Source: Acetobacteraceae bacterium
Lineage (GTDB): Bacteria > Pseudomonadota > Alphaproteobacteria > Acetobacterales > Acetobacteraceae
NCBI GenBank assembly: GCA_014377905.1
Contig: JACMOQ010000290.1
Location: 1-16,630, forward strand
Length of the DNA stretch: 16,630 bases
Direction of reading: 5' to 3'
The translations under genes and the position numbers were made by a program. Below are positions 1-6,323 of the stretch, piece after piece (the first letter of the stretch is position 1; each line of letters starts with the position of its first letter). The notes under the pieces were generated by a model. The model did no database searches and had not been told where the DNA came from. It saw only the letters and a program-made list of their open reading frames with translations.

Positions 1-2
1 GC

Positions 3-95
3 ACCGACCTGGCAGCGGCGGTGGCGGCGGGTGATGGCATGGCGGCCAATCTGGACCGAAGCGCCTCGGCGTTGCGGGCGATGGTGGGGCCATAA
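3..95 (+). CDS. C-terminal end of an unidentified protein (partial)
   Basis: An open frame enters from the left edge and stops at a TAA at 93-95, giving about 30 residues that end in SASALRAMVGP. The composition is Ala-rich and helical, with a heptad-like L-A-A-A-V and L-D-R-S-A-S-A-L-R spacing, as seen at the C-termini of methyl-accepting chemotaxis proteins or other coiled-coil signalling proteins. That assignment is only a guess, because no diagnostic domain lies inside the window. The other two forward frames give Trp/Arg-rich or quickly closed readings, which makes this frame the most protein-like. Its stop codon lies within the first copy of the CATAATTG repeat. Confidence 0.45.
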   Translation, partial: TDLAAAVAAGDGMAANLDRSASALRAMVGP

Positions 96-130
96 TTGCC
101 GGTGTTCATAATTGTCGGCGCCCATAATTG
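91..130. repeat. Three CATAATTG boxes with 16-bp period
   Basis: The octamer CATAATTG occurs at 91-98, 107-114 and 123-130, each start exactly 16 bp after the previous one. The spacer sequences are only partly similar, each following the box with a short GC-rich stretch. The A/T-rich core stands out in this GC-rich region. The array lies between the stop of the upstream gene and the start of the deoxyribosyltransferase gene at 167, so it could be a set of operator sites or a short tandem duplication. No protein is known to me that binds this motif. Confidence 0.6.
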
Positions 131-166
131 CCTGTGCAGCGCCGCCTGGACAGTGAAGGGGTGATC

Positions 167-721
167 ATGCGCGTATATCTTGCCGGCCCCGACGTCTTCC
201 TGCCCGACCCGGTCATGCGCGGCGCCGCATTAAAGCGGATTTGCGCAAGCTTCGGGCTGCGCGGCGTGTTTCCGCTCGATGAACTCGATGGCGGCGATCC
301 GCCGGAACTTGTTGCACTCGATCTTGCCTTTCGGATTGCCCGGCGCAACGAACTGCACATCCTCGCCTGCGATGCGCTGATCGCCAACCTGACCCCGTTT
401 CGCGGCCCCAGCGCCGATGTGGGGACAGCTTATGAACTCGGGTTCATGCGCGCGCTTGACCGTCCGGTGTTCGGCTGGTCGAACGTCACCACCAAATTCG
501 CGACCCGCACCCGTGCTTTTATCGGCAGCGACGGCGCAACTGATCAAGCGGGCATGCTGGTCGAGGATTTCGGGATTGCCGATAATCTGATGATCGAAGG
601 GGGCATAGCCGCATCTGGCGGGGAATTTTTCGCCAGCGATATCTCCCCAGATTCGGTTTGGCGGGATTTGACAGCCTTCACATGCGCGGTCGCGGCCACC
701 GCCGCCCGGCTCGCAAGATGA
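167..721 (+). CDS. Nucleoside 2-deoxyribosyltransferase
   Basis: This 184-residue protein fits the nucleoside 2-deoxyribosyltransferase family, which moves 2'-deoxyribose between nucleobases (or hydrolyses the bond) in cytosolic nucleotide salvage. The N-terminal strand RVYLAGPDVF (2-11) forms the start of the Rossmann-like fold. ACDALIANL (68-76) carries a conserved Asp, and PSADVGTAYELGF (81-93) holds the Asp84 and the presumed catalytic Glu90. Length is close to the usual 150-190. The frame is open from a TTG at 128, but ATG 167 is chosen because the AGP strand begins right there and AAGGGG at 156-161 is well placed as ribosome-binding site; GTG 161 is a weaker alternative. The gene is convergent with the TPR gene, leaving 7 bp between the stops. 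Base preference cannot be read from sequence alone. Confidence 0.85.
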   Translation: MRVYLAGPDVFLPDPVMRGAALKRICASFGLRGVFPLDELDGGDPPELVALDLAFRIARRNELHILACDALIANLTPFRGPSADVGTAYELGFMRALDRPVFGWSNVTTKFATRTRAFIGSDGATDQAGMLVEDFGIADNLMIEGGIAASGGEFFASDISPDSVWRDLTAFTCAVAATAARLAR

Positions 722-728
722 TGACGGA

Positions 729-2030
729 TTAGTGGGTCAACCCCGCGACCGGAATGCCGGCCGGACCCGCCCGACGGCTGCGCAACATCCGGCTGACATC
801 ATCAAGCCGGCCCGCCAAAGCGTAGGCTTTGAGCAAGGTGAAATCGACCAGATCGCGTTGCGCGCGGCTGCCACCGATGCGTTCATGGTCGGCGAAGACC
901 GGCTCGATTGCGGCAATCGCGCCATTAAAGTCCTGACGGTTGAAGGCGGCAAACCCCTTCGCCAACGCGGGCACCAGCGGGCCGGACGGCAGGCGTCCAT
1001 TGCTTGCCATGTCCGCCATGTCGCGCAATCGTGCTTCCAGCGCTGCGCCATTGCCGGTGACGGCATCAGCGAGGGCGATGTGGGTGTCGGCATAAGCGAC
1101 CGCGGCGCGCGGGAACATCTTATGGGCAAAATCATGCAATGCCTGCCAGCGCGCTGGATCGCGCGGCGCCCCGGCGAGTTCGGCCCGCCACAAGAAGGAC
1201 ACCGCATCCACCAATGGAATGAGCGGGAAGCCACCTTTGGCGACCGGCGGGGCGAAGGCGGTCTGGTAGAGCCGAAAGGCTTCGGCTTGATTGCCTGCCT
1301 CAAGCTCGGTCAGCGCCAGATGCCAGCTGAGATGGCCGTGCAGAGGTCCATCGGGCGAATAGGTCGTGAGCCATTCGGACAAATAAGCCCGTGCAGCGTC
1401 GGGTTCGCCGTCTTCGTAATGGACGTGGGCGCGAATATGGGTGGCATTGGCGTTGCGCGGGTTTTGCGCGACCGCCCGCTCGATCTTGGCGCGGGCGGCG
1501 TCGCGCTGGCCGGTTTCGACCAGCGCGAAGGCGTGCTGGGCATTGAACCACCAGTCATCACCATAGGCCTCGGCGAGGCTATCGAGCAGGGCGACCTGTT
1601 CGGCCTCGCGCCCCGGTCGGCCAGAAAATCCGATCAGCCCGAACACCGACGAACACGGGCTGAGCACCACCGCATCGCGCGGCCAGTCGCGCAAATGGGC
1701 GCGGGCGGCATCCGTAGCGGCATCCGGGGGGCCGGACAGCAACTGGCCGTGGAACGCCATATGGCTCGCCTCACGCGCGGAAATCCCGCCTGCCACTGAC
1801 TGTCCCGCCGCGAAACTTGCCCGTGCCCCGACCGGATCGCTGCCGACCTGCTGCACCCGCGCTTTGCCGGCATATGCGAGCGCAAAACCCGGATCGGCCG
1901 CAATCGCCCGGTCAAACGCCGCACCAGGGCCAGGATTGGCCGACAGCACCAGATCACAAGCCTCGACATAGGCGTCCCGCGCGGCGGAGGAGGGTGTTGT
2001 GAGGGCGAGGCCGTAGCGGTCGGTGAGCAT
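729..2030 (-). CDS. TTC38-like tetratricopeptide repeat protein
   Basis: This 433-residue, Ala-rich, all-helical protein resembles the tetratricopeptide repeat protein 38 (TTC38) family, a conserved group with no established biochemical role. Helical pairs typical of TPRs are visible through the whole length, for example the AFDRAIAADPGFALAYAGKA stretch near residue 40-60, a repeat with AKIERAVAQNPRNANATHIR near 183-202, and the family-typical GHLSWHLALTELEAGNQAEA segment that follows. No signal peptide or membrane helix is seen, so a cytosolic role is likely. The start ATG has an AGGGA sequence about 8 nt upstream. It is the last gene of the ydcH-purE-purK run, 30 bp after purK and on the same strand, so co-transcription is probable although a link to purine synthesis is not known. 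Confidence 0.8.
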   Translation of the reverse strand: MLTDRYGLALTTPSSAARDAYVEACDLVLSANPGPGAAFDRAIAADPGFALAYAGKARVQQVGSDPVGARASFAAGQSVAGGISAREASHMAFHGQLLSGPPDAATDAARAHLRDWPRDAVVLSPCSSVFGLIGFSGRPGREAEQVALLDSLAEAYGDDWWFNAQHAFALVETGQRDAARAKIERAVAQNPRNANATHIRAHVHYEDGEPDAARAYLSEWLTTYSPDGPLHGHLSWHLALTELEAGNQAEAFRLYQTAFAPPVAKGGFPLIPLVDAVSFLWRAELAGAPRDPARWQALHDFAHKMFPRAAVAYADTHIALADAVTGNGAALEARLRDMADMASNGRLPSGPLVPALAKGFAAFNRQDFNGAIAAIEPVFADHERIGGSRAQRDLVDFTLLKAYALAGRLDDVSRMLRSRRAGPAGIPVAGLTH

Positions 2031-2060
2031 TAGAAATGGTCCCTGCGGTGTTTTAGGGGG

Positions 2061-3239
2061 TTATCCGAAGACTTCGCTGTGCGATACGAGAGTTTCAACG
2101 TCCTTTGGTGGTTCCGTCAAAACCCCCAACGCATCAGCAATGCCAAAATCCCCTGGTAGCGCACCGCGTGGGAACAGCCGCGTCACATGGCCCATCTTGC
2201 GGCCAGGCCGGGCTTCGGCCTTGCCGTAAAGATGCGGGATAAGCCCCGGCGTTGCCAGTATTTCCGGCCACAACGCAACCTCGTCCGGTCCGATCAGGTT
2301 CTTCATCACCGCGTCGGAATGCCGTGTCGCCGGAAGCAATGGCAAACCGGCGACGGCGCGGATATGCAGCTCGAACTGGCTCGCCGGGCAGGCATCGATG
2401 GTCCAATGCCCGGAATTGTGCGGGCGGGGTGCGATTTCGTTGACCAGTACTTTTCCGTCGCTGGCGACAAACATTTCGACCGCCAATAACCCTACCAGAT
2501 CAAGCGCCGCGGCAACCTTGCGCGCTAAAATCTGAGCGGCCTCTGCTATCGCCTCCGCGATCGGCGCGGGCGCGAGGGTGAGGTCGAGGATATGGTCGCG
2601 ATGGCGGTTTTGCACCGTGTCGAACGCCGCCATGTTGCCATCGGCGCCGCGTGCCACGATCACACTGATCTCACACGCGAAATCCACGAAACCCTCCAAA
2701 ATCAGGGGCTTGGGCGACAATTCCTCAAACGCGGCGGCCAGTTCGCTGGCATCGCGCAGTAGGCGCTGGCCTTTGCCATCATATCCCAGACGGGCAGTCT
2801 TGAGGATGGCCGGCAGGCCAAGCTCCTCGGCGGCCTTGTGCAGTTCATCAAGCGATCGCACCGCCCGCCACGGCGCAGTGGGCGCGCCGGCAGCGTGCAA
2901 AAACGTCTTTTCAGCGATGCGGTTCTGACTGATCCGAAGAATTTCGGGCGCTGGACGTACGGGCCGTAAAGATGCCAGTAAATCAAGGCCTTCAGCGCTG
3001 ACATTCTCAAATTCAAAGGTCACTACGTCGACCGCGGAGGCAAAGCGGCGCAAGGTTGTACTGTCTTCGTAGTCCCCCAGTGTCACGCTATGGGCGACCT
3101 GCACTGCTGGGTCGTCTTTGTCTTGGGTCAAAATGTGGCAGGGATAGCCGAGCCGCGCTGCCGCCATCGCGCTCATCCGGCCAAGCTGGCCGCCGCCGAC
3201 AATGCCGATTGTGGCGTTGGGCGACAACGGGAAGCTCAT
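2061..3239 (-). CDS. purK: N5-carboxyaminoimidazole ribonucleotide synthase (PurK)
   Basis: PurK is an ATP-grasp enzyme that uses ATP and bicarbonate to carboxylate AIR to N5-CAIR, the first half of the two-step AIR carboxylation in de novo purine synthesis. The 392-residue product has the N-terminal nucleotide-fold motif GIVGGGQLGRM (12-22) and TFEFENV (74-80). In the ATP-grasp part KTARLGYDGKGQ (147-158) is the ATP-binding loop, and VNEIAPRPHNSGHWTIDAC (266-284) carries metal and substrate ligands. Length is normal. The start ATG overlaps the purE stop as ATGA (4 bp), so translation of the two is probably coupled, as fits their sequential reactions. Confidence 0.96.
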   Translation of the reverse strand: MSFPLSPNATIGIVGGGQLGRMSAMAAARLGYPCHILTQDKDDPAVQVAHSVTLGDYEDSTTLRRFASAVDVVTFEFENVSAEGLDLLASLRPVRPAPEILRISQNRIAEKTFLHAAGAPTAPWRAVRSLDELHKAAEELGLPAILKTARLGYDGKGQRLLRDASELAAAFEELSPKPLILEGFVDFACEISVIVARGADGNMAAFDTVQNRHRDHILDLTLAPAPIAEAIAEAAQILARKVAAALDLVGLLAVEMFVASDGKVLVNEIAPRPHNSGHWTIDACPASQFELHIRAVAGLPLLPATRHSDAVMKNLIGPDEVALWPEILATPGLIPHLYGKAEARPGRKMGHVTRLFPRGALPGDFGIADALGVLTEPPKDVETLVSHSEVFG

Positions 3240-3730
3240 GGGGCCAACTGACCCACCGGGATTTCGGCGACAGATGCCGTTAGCGCCGCGCGGTGATCAG
3301 CCAGGCGCTGGGCGAGCGCGGGGTCGGAAATCGCCAGGATGCTGGCTGCCAGCAATCCGGCATTGATCGCGCCAGCCTTGCCGATGGCCAGGGTCGCAAC
3401 CGGGATGCCGCCGGGCATTTGCACGATGGAAAGTAGCGAATCCATCCCCTTCAGCGCGGCCGACTCGACCGGCACCCCAAGCACTGGCAGGATCGTCCAC
3501 GCCGCCGCCATGCCGGGCAGATGGGCTGCCCCACCGGCGCCGGCGATAATCACTTTCAATCCCCGCATGACAGCGGTCTTGGCATATTCTGCCAGGCGAT
3601 CCGGCGTGCGATGCGCCGAGACAATCCGCGCCTCGTAGGCCACGCCAAGCTTGTCGAGCATGTCGGCCGCATGGCGCATCGTCGGCCAATCCGACTGGCT
3701 GCCCATGATGATCCCCACCACAGCGTCCAT
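3236..3730 (-). CDS. purE: N5-CAIR mutase, class I PurE
   Basis: PurE moves the carboxyl group of N5-CAIR to C4, giving CAIR for purine synthesis. The 164-residue protein carries every class I signature: GSQSDWP (10-16), SAHRTP (38-43) with the catalytic His40, the AGAGGAAHLPG loop (63-73) and the ALKGMDSLLSIVQMPGG stretch (92-108) that binds the ribotide. The presence of purK next door agrees with a class I (mutase) rather than class II (AIR carboxylase) enzyme. The start ATG shares one base with the ydcH stop (TGATG), and the stop overlaps purK, so the three genes are translationally linked. Confidence 0.97.
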   Translation of the reverse strand: MDAVVGIIMGSQSDWPTMRHAADMLDKLGVAYEARIVSAHRTPDRLAEYAKTAVMRGLKVIIAGAGGAAHLPGMAAAWTILPVLGVPVESAALKGMDSLLSIVQMPGGIPVATLAIGKAGAINAGLLAASILAISDPALAQRLADHRAALTASVAEIPVGQLAP

Positions 3731-3933
3731 CAGGCGATGCTGTCGGGAATGAGGTGGGACTCAAGCCAGGCGATCTCGTCCTTCAGCAGCAGCTTGCGCT
3801 TTTTGAGGCGTTGCAAATGCAACTGGTCGAGCGGGCCTGTTTCGATCAACCGCGCTATCACGGTATCGAGGTCGCGATGTTCGCTGCGCAATTCGTGCAG
3901 CTTGCGAAGGATGGACTCACGATCAGTCAGCAT
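3730..3933 (-). CDS. YdcH/DUF465 family small protein, first gene of the purEK operon
   Basis: This 67-residue, charged, helical protein belongs to the YdcH (DUF465) family. The core pattern is visible: an N-terminal LRSEHRDLDTVI helix followed by a Pro-containing turn and a LKKRKLLLKDEI helix, giving a short antiparallel coiled-coil hairpin. The family has no settled function. The stop overlaps the purE start as TGATG, which places it as leader gene of the purine operon. An AGGT sits about 7 nt before the ATG and is a modest ribosome-binding site. A second member of the same family starts 184 bp away on the opposite strand. Confidence 0.85.
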   Translation of the reverse strand: MLTDRESILRKLHELRSEHRDLDTVIARLIETGPLDQLHLQRLKKRKLLLKDEIAWLESHLIPDSIA

Positions 3934-3994
3934 GAACGATACCTAGCATATCAGGAGTCGCCCAAGCATAGGCGAAATCGGGCGCGATCGAGAC

Positions 3995-4007
3995 GTTTCT
4001 TGGAAAC
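3995..4007. promoter_or_regulatory. Inverted repeat GTTTC-TTG-GAAAC between divergent ydcH genes
   Basis: A perfect 5-bp inverted repeat with a 3-bp centre (GTTTCTTGGAAAC) lies in the 184-bp space between the two divergent YdcH-family genes (3934-4117). It could be an operator or part of a promoter region serving the purEK operon. The repeat is short and may be chance. I could not find a convincing -35/-10 pair on either strand of this gap; TTGAGC and GAAATT spaced 17 bp on the minus strand is the best, and it is weak. Confidence 0.25.
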
Positions 4008-4117
4008 TTTGTCACGATTTCTCCATTACTTTGGAGTAGCAATTTCACGCCACCACTTGCTAGGCTCAACATGGTGGCCACGGCCATCATGCAATCTGCG
4101 ATAGCACAGGAGATCCC

Positions 4118-4291
4118 ATGAACATCGGACCCCGCCTCAGCAGCCTTAAGCGTCAACATGTTGATCTGGAGGCGAAAATTGCGGATGAAGACCGCCGTCC
4201 CCGCCCGGATTCCGATGCCTTGAGCCGACTGAAGGTGGAGAAACTGCGCCTGAAACAGGAAATGGAGCGATTGCAAGCCCAGGCGCACTAG
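4118..4291 (+). CDS. Second YdcH/DUF465 family small protein
   Basis: A 57-residue reading frame starting with MNIGPRLSSLKRQHVDLEAK and ending QAH is a compact DUF465/YdcH protein. The pattern LKRQHVDLEAKI, a Pro-rich turn with PDSDALSRLK, then VEKLRLKQEMERLQ matches the hairpin pattern of its neighbour on the other strand (H-x-DL-D/E, L-x-RLK, K-L-x-LK). A strong ribosome-binding site, AGGAG at 4108-4112, precedes the ATG by 5 nt, which supports expression. It is small enough to be missed by length cut-offs. The stop is only 3 bp from the convergent trcR stop, so the two transcripts must overlap or terminate inside each other's gene. Confidence 0.85.
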   Translation: MNIGPRLSSLKRQHVDLEAKIADEDRRPRPDSDALSRLKVEKLRLKQEMERLQAQAH

Positions 4292-4294
4292 TTT

Positions 4295-4870
4295 TCAGGC
4301 CGCTTCTTCTGTTTCTGGCATCGGGAGCGGCGGCACTGCCAGCCCCTCACGGGTCAGACGCTCATTGCCGGCCTGGATCGCGTGGTGCAGGTCGGTCTGG
4401 GTGCATAGCCCGAGAATAACCGGATCGCGCGGTTTGATATTGGCTGAATTCCAATGCGAGCGGTCACGCACCTTCTGGATGGTTTCCTTGGTCGTGCCCA
4501 TCAGCTTGCCGACCTGGATTTCGGTCAGTTGCGGATAGTTGCGCAGCAGGAAGGCGATCCCGTCCGGGCGGTCATTGCGTTTGGCAACCGGGGTGTAACG
4601 CGCGCCCTTCTGCTTCTTGGCCGGCTGCACCGGTGGCAGCAGTTTCATGCGCAGGGCGTCGTTGGCCTCGCAACGATGAATTTCCGCCAACGTCACCTGG
4701 CTGTTGGCAACCGGGTCATACCCGATAATCCCCTGCGCCACTTCGCCATCGGCGATTGCCTGGATCTCGAGCGGATGCATGCCGCAGAAATCAGCGATCT
4801 GTGTGAAGGTGAGGGCAGTTTTCTCGATCAGCCACACCGCGGTGGCTTTGGGCATCAGCGGCAGGGTCAT
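4295..4870 (-). CDS. trcR: DUF1013 cell-cycle transcriptional regulator TrcR
   Basis: This 191-residue protein is a DUF1013 family member, called TrcR in Caulobacter, where it associates with RNA polymerase and influences cell-cycle transcription. The N-terminal MTLPLMPKATAVWLIEKTAL and the following FTQIADFCGMHPLEIQAIADGE look like a helix-turn-helix. A second helix-turn-helix-like part lies in GIAFLLRNYPQLTEIQVGKLMGTTKETIQKVRD, followed by HWNSANIKPRDPVILGLC, which is highly characteristic of the family. The family is confined to Alphaproteobacteria and supports that placement. A GAAGGT sequence 8-10 nt before the ATG is the likely ribosome-binding site, and a good promoter lies about 64-92 bp upstream. 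No frame damage is seen. Confidence 0.92.
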   Translation of the reverse strand: MTLPLMPKATAVWLIEKTALTFTQIADFCGMHPLEIQAIADGEVAQGIIGYDPVANSQVTLAEIHRCEANDALRMKLLPPVQPAKKQKGARYTPVAKRNDRPDGIAFLLRNYPQLTEIQVGKLMGTTKETIQKVRDRSHWNSANIKPRDPVILGLCTQTDLHHAIQAGNERLTREGLAVPPLPMPETEEAA

Positions 4871-5167
4871 GGCATATTACCTTCAGGCCTCGGGCCGACA
4901 ATGGTAGCGTCAGGCGGCACCGGAAAGCCGGGCATATGGACCGGAGCGGGCAAGCCGGTCAAGCGATTCACTCGCGTGCCTGCCGCAAGTGTTGGGTATG
5001 GCTGGGACCGGAGAAAAACAATGCTGAACCAACGGAAGACGTCCGAGTAAGGAAAGATGTCCGTCGGAAACGGTTTTGCTGCCCGAGCCATGGAACGGGT
5101 TGGCGGCCAAGCGTGCGAGCGCGCGCCGAGGCGACCATCGAAAGCGCTATGTCGAGGTTGGGATTGG
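4871..5167. other. Gap between trcR and the transporter operon
   Basis: About 300 bp hold the trcR promoter on the minus strand and no intact recognisable gene. On the plus strand an ATG at 5021 with GGAG at 5010-5013 opens a nine-codon frame (MLNQRKTSE) closed by TAA at 5048-5050, and a second ATG in the same frame follows at 5057. These could be the decayed start of the substrate-binding protein gene whose end lies downstream, but the residues from 5057 to about 5167 (Arg/Ala-rich) show no similarity I recognise. No clear promoter for the operon was found here. Confidence 0.4.
4934..4962 (-). promoter_or_regulatory. Predicted sigma-70-type promoter of trcR
   Basis: On the minus strand CTTGACC contains a -35 hexamer TTGACC (4962-4957), followed by a 17-bp spacer and a -10 hexamer CCATAT (4939-4934). 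CTTGAC is the favoured -35 form in many Alphaproteobacteria and the spacer is ideal. Transcription would begin near 4927, leaving a leader of roughly 55 nt before the trcR ATG at 4870. The call rests on motif match alone. Confidence 0.55.
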
Positions 5168-5389
5168 CGAGCGTGGCTCAACCTGAAGCCCCCGCCTTAC
5201 GATCAGAAGAAGGCCCGCGAATTGCTGCGCGAGGCGGTGCACCCCAACGGGGCACCACACCACCGGGTCGCCGGGGGCCTGTCGCCCTTTCATCCGCTGG
5301 TCACCTTTGCGCGCTTCGACAAGGTATCGTTCAAGCCGCAGCCGTTTGCGTTCTGGCGCAGCATGCAGGAGATTGGCGGTAAGCAATAG
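5168..5389 (+). pseudogene. Remnant of an ABC transporter substrate-binding protein gene (SBP_bac_5 type)
   Basis: The open frame (ATG at 5057, TAG at 5387-5389) contains two pieces that look like parts of a family 5 (oligopeptide/nickel type) periplasmic binding protein. The piece WLNLKPPPYDQKKARELLRE (5174-5233) followed by AVHPNG resembles the well-known 'P-YDP-KA-LL-EAGYPNG' segment of the family. The end, FARFDKVSFKPQPFAFWRSM near 5306-5365, resembles an SBP C-terminus. In intact proteins of 500 or more residues these segments are separated by well over 100 residues, and the N-terminal lobe and signal peptide are absent here. The remnant ends 13 bp before the first permease gene, exactly where the binding protein gene is expected. 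I read it as an internally deleted pseudogene; a short functional protein cannot be excluded. Confidence 0.5.
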
Positions 5390-5402
5390 CGAAACGACCA
5401 AT

Positions 5403-6323
5403 ATGTCCGGGTTTTTCATCCGTCGGCTGATGCAGGGCGTGATCAGTATCATCGGCGCAAGCATAATCATTTTCGTGATTTCGCGCCTGTCGGGCGATCC
5501 GATTCTGATGCTGCTGCCCAATGACGCGCCGACCAGCATGATCGAAGAAACCCGCCGCAATCTCGGCCTCAATCGGCCACTTTGGGTGCAATATCTGATC
5601 TTTGCCCAAAACGCGCTGGTGGGGGATTTCGGCAATTCCTATCGCTGGAAAATGCCGGCGCTTAAGCTGATCTTGGACCGGCTGCCGGCAACGATTGAAC
5701 TCGCCATGTGCGGCCTGTTGTTCAGTGTCGCGGTCGCGGTCCCGGTCGGCGTGATGTCGGCGGTGCATCGCGGCGGCTGGATTGACCGAATTGGCCGGGT
5801 CTTTGCCATGCTCGGGCAGGCAATGCCGGCCTTCTGGGTCGGGTTGCTGCTGATCCTGGTGTTCGCCATCAAGCTCAACTGGTTGCCAGCTTTCGGCCAT
5901 GGCAGTTGGAGCCAGTTAGTCCTGCCGGCGATTTCGCTCGGCTGGTACCCCGTGGCGGCACAGACCCGCATCGTACGGTCGGCGATGCTCGATGTGCTGG
6001 ATAGTGACCATATCCGCCTGTCGCGCGCGCTCGGCACGCCGGAGCGCTTGATCATCTGGAAATACGCGCTGCGCAATGCCGCGGTGCCGCTACTGACCAT
6101 GCTCGGGGTATATTTTGCCGCGATGCTGGGTGGCGCCTTCGTGGTGGAAACGATATTTGCCTGGCCCGGCGTAGGGCGCACCGTGGTCGAGGCAGTGTTC
6201 GCCCGCGATTTCCCGGTGGTACAGGCCGGGGTGCTGTTCACCTCGGTCCTGTTTGTGATGTCTAATTTGTTGGTTGACCTGTCCTATGGCCTCGTTGACC
6301 CGAGGATCCGCAATGGGCGCTAG
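5403..6323 (+). CDS. ABC transporter permease, DppB/OppB type
   Basis: This is one of the two inner-membrane permeases of a peptide/opine/nickel-family ABC importer. The 306-residue product begins MSGFFIRRLMQGVISIIGAS, the usual first helix of DppB-type permeases, followed by a long periplasmic loop with PNDAPTSMIEETRRNLGLNR and then five further hydrophobic helices. The cytoplasmic coupling (EAA) loop is seen in RALGTPERLIIWKYALRNAAVP, and FVVETIFAWPGVGRTVVEAV near the end is a family hallmark. The frame stays open upstream to 5307, but ATG 5403 is chosen by family alignment; its ribosome-binding site is poor (GCGAAACGACC), which fits a gene once translated by coupling from the lost binding-protein gene. 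It overlaps the next gene by 11 bp. Confidence 0.93.
   Translation: MSGFFIRRLMQGVISIIGASIIIFVISRLSGDPILMLLPNDAPTSMIEETRRNLGLNRPLWVQYLIFAQNALVGDFGNSYRWKMPALKLILDRLPATIELAMCGLLFSVAVAVPVGVMSAVHRGGWIDRIGRVFAMLGQAMPAFWVGLLLILVFAIKLNWLPAFGHGSWSQLVLPAISLGWYPVAAQTRIVRSAMLDVLDSDHIRLSRALGTPERLIIWKYALRNAAVPLLTMLGVYFAAMLGGAFVVETIFAWPGVGRTVVEAVFARDFPVVQAGVLFTSVLFVMSNLLVDLSYGLVDPRIRNGR

Noticed and set aside
732..1799. Plus-strand open frame of 355 codons opposite the TPR protein
   Set aside because: No motif and a shadow-like composition; the minus-strand TPR helices are clearly the coding reading.
3923..4288. Minus-strand open frame of 121 codons across the divergent ydcH gap
   Set aside because: It overlaps the well-supported 57-residue plus-strand gene and its ribosome-binding site and shows no recognisable sequence.
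4454..5050. Plus-strand open frame of 198 codons antisense to trcR running into the gap
   Set aside because: Most of it is the reverse of trcR. Only the last codons (MLNQRKTSE at 5021-5047) lie in open space, and these were noted as a possible decayed gene start.
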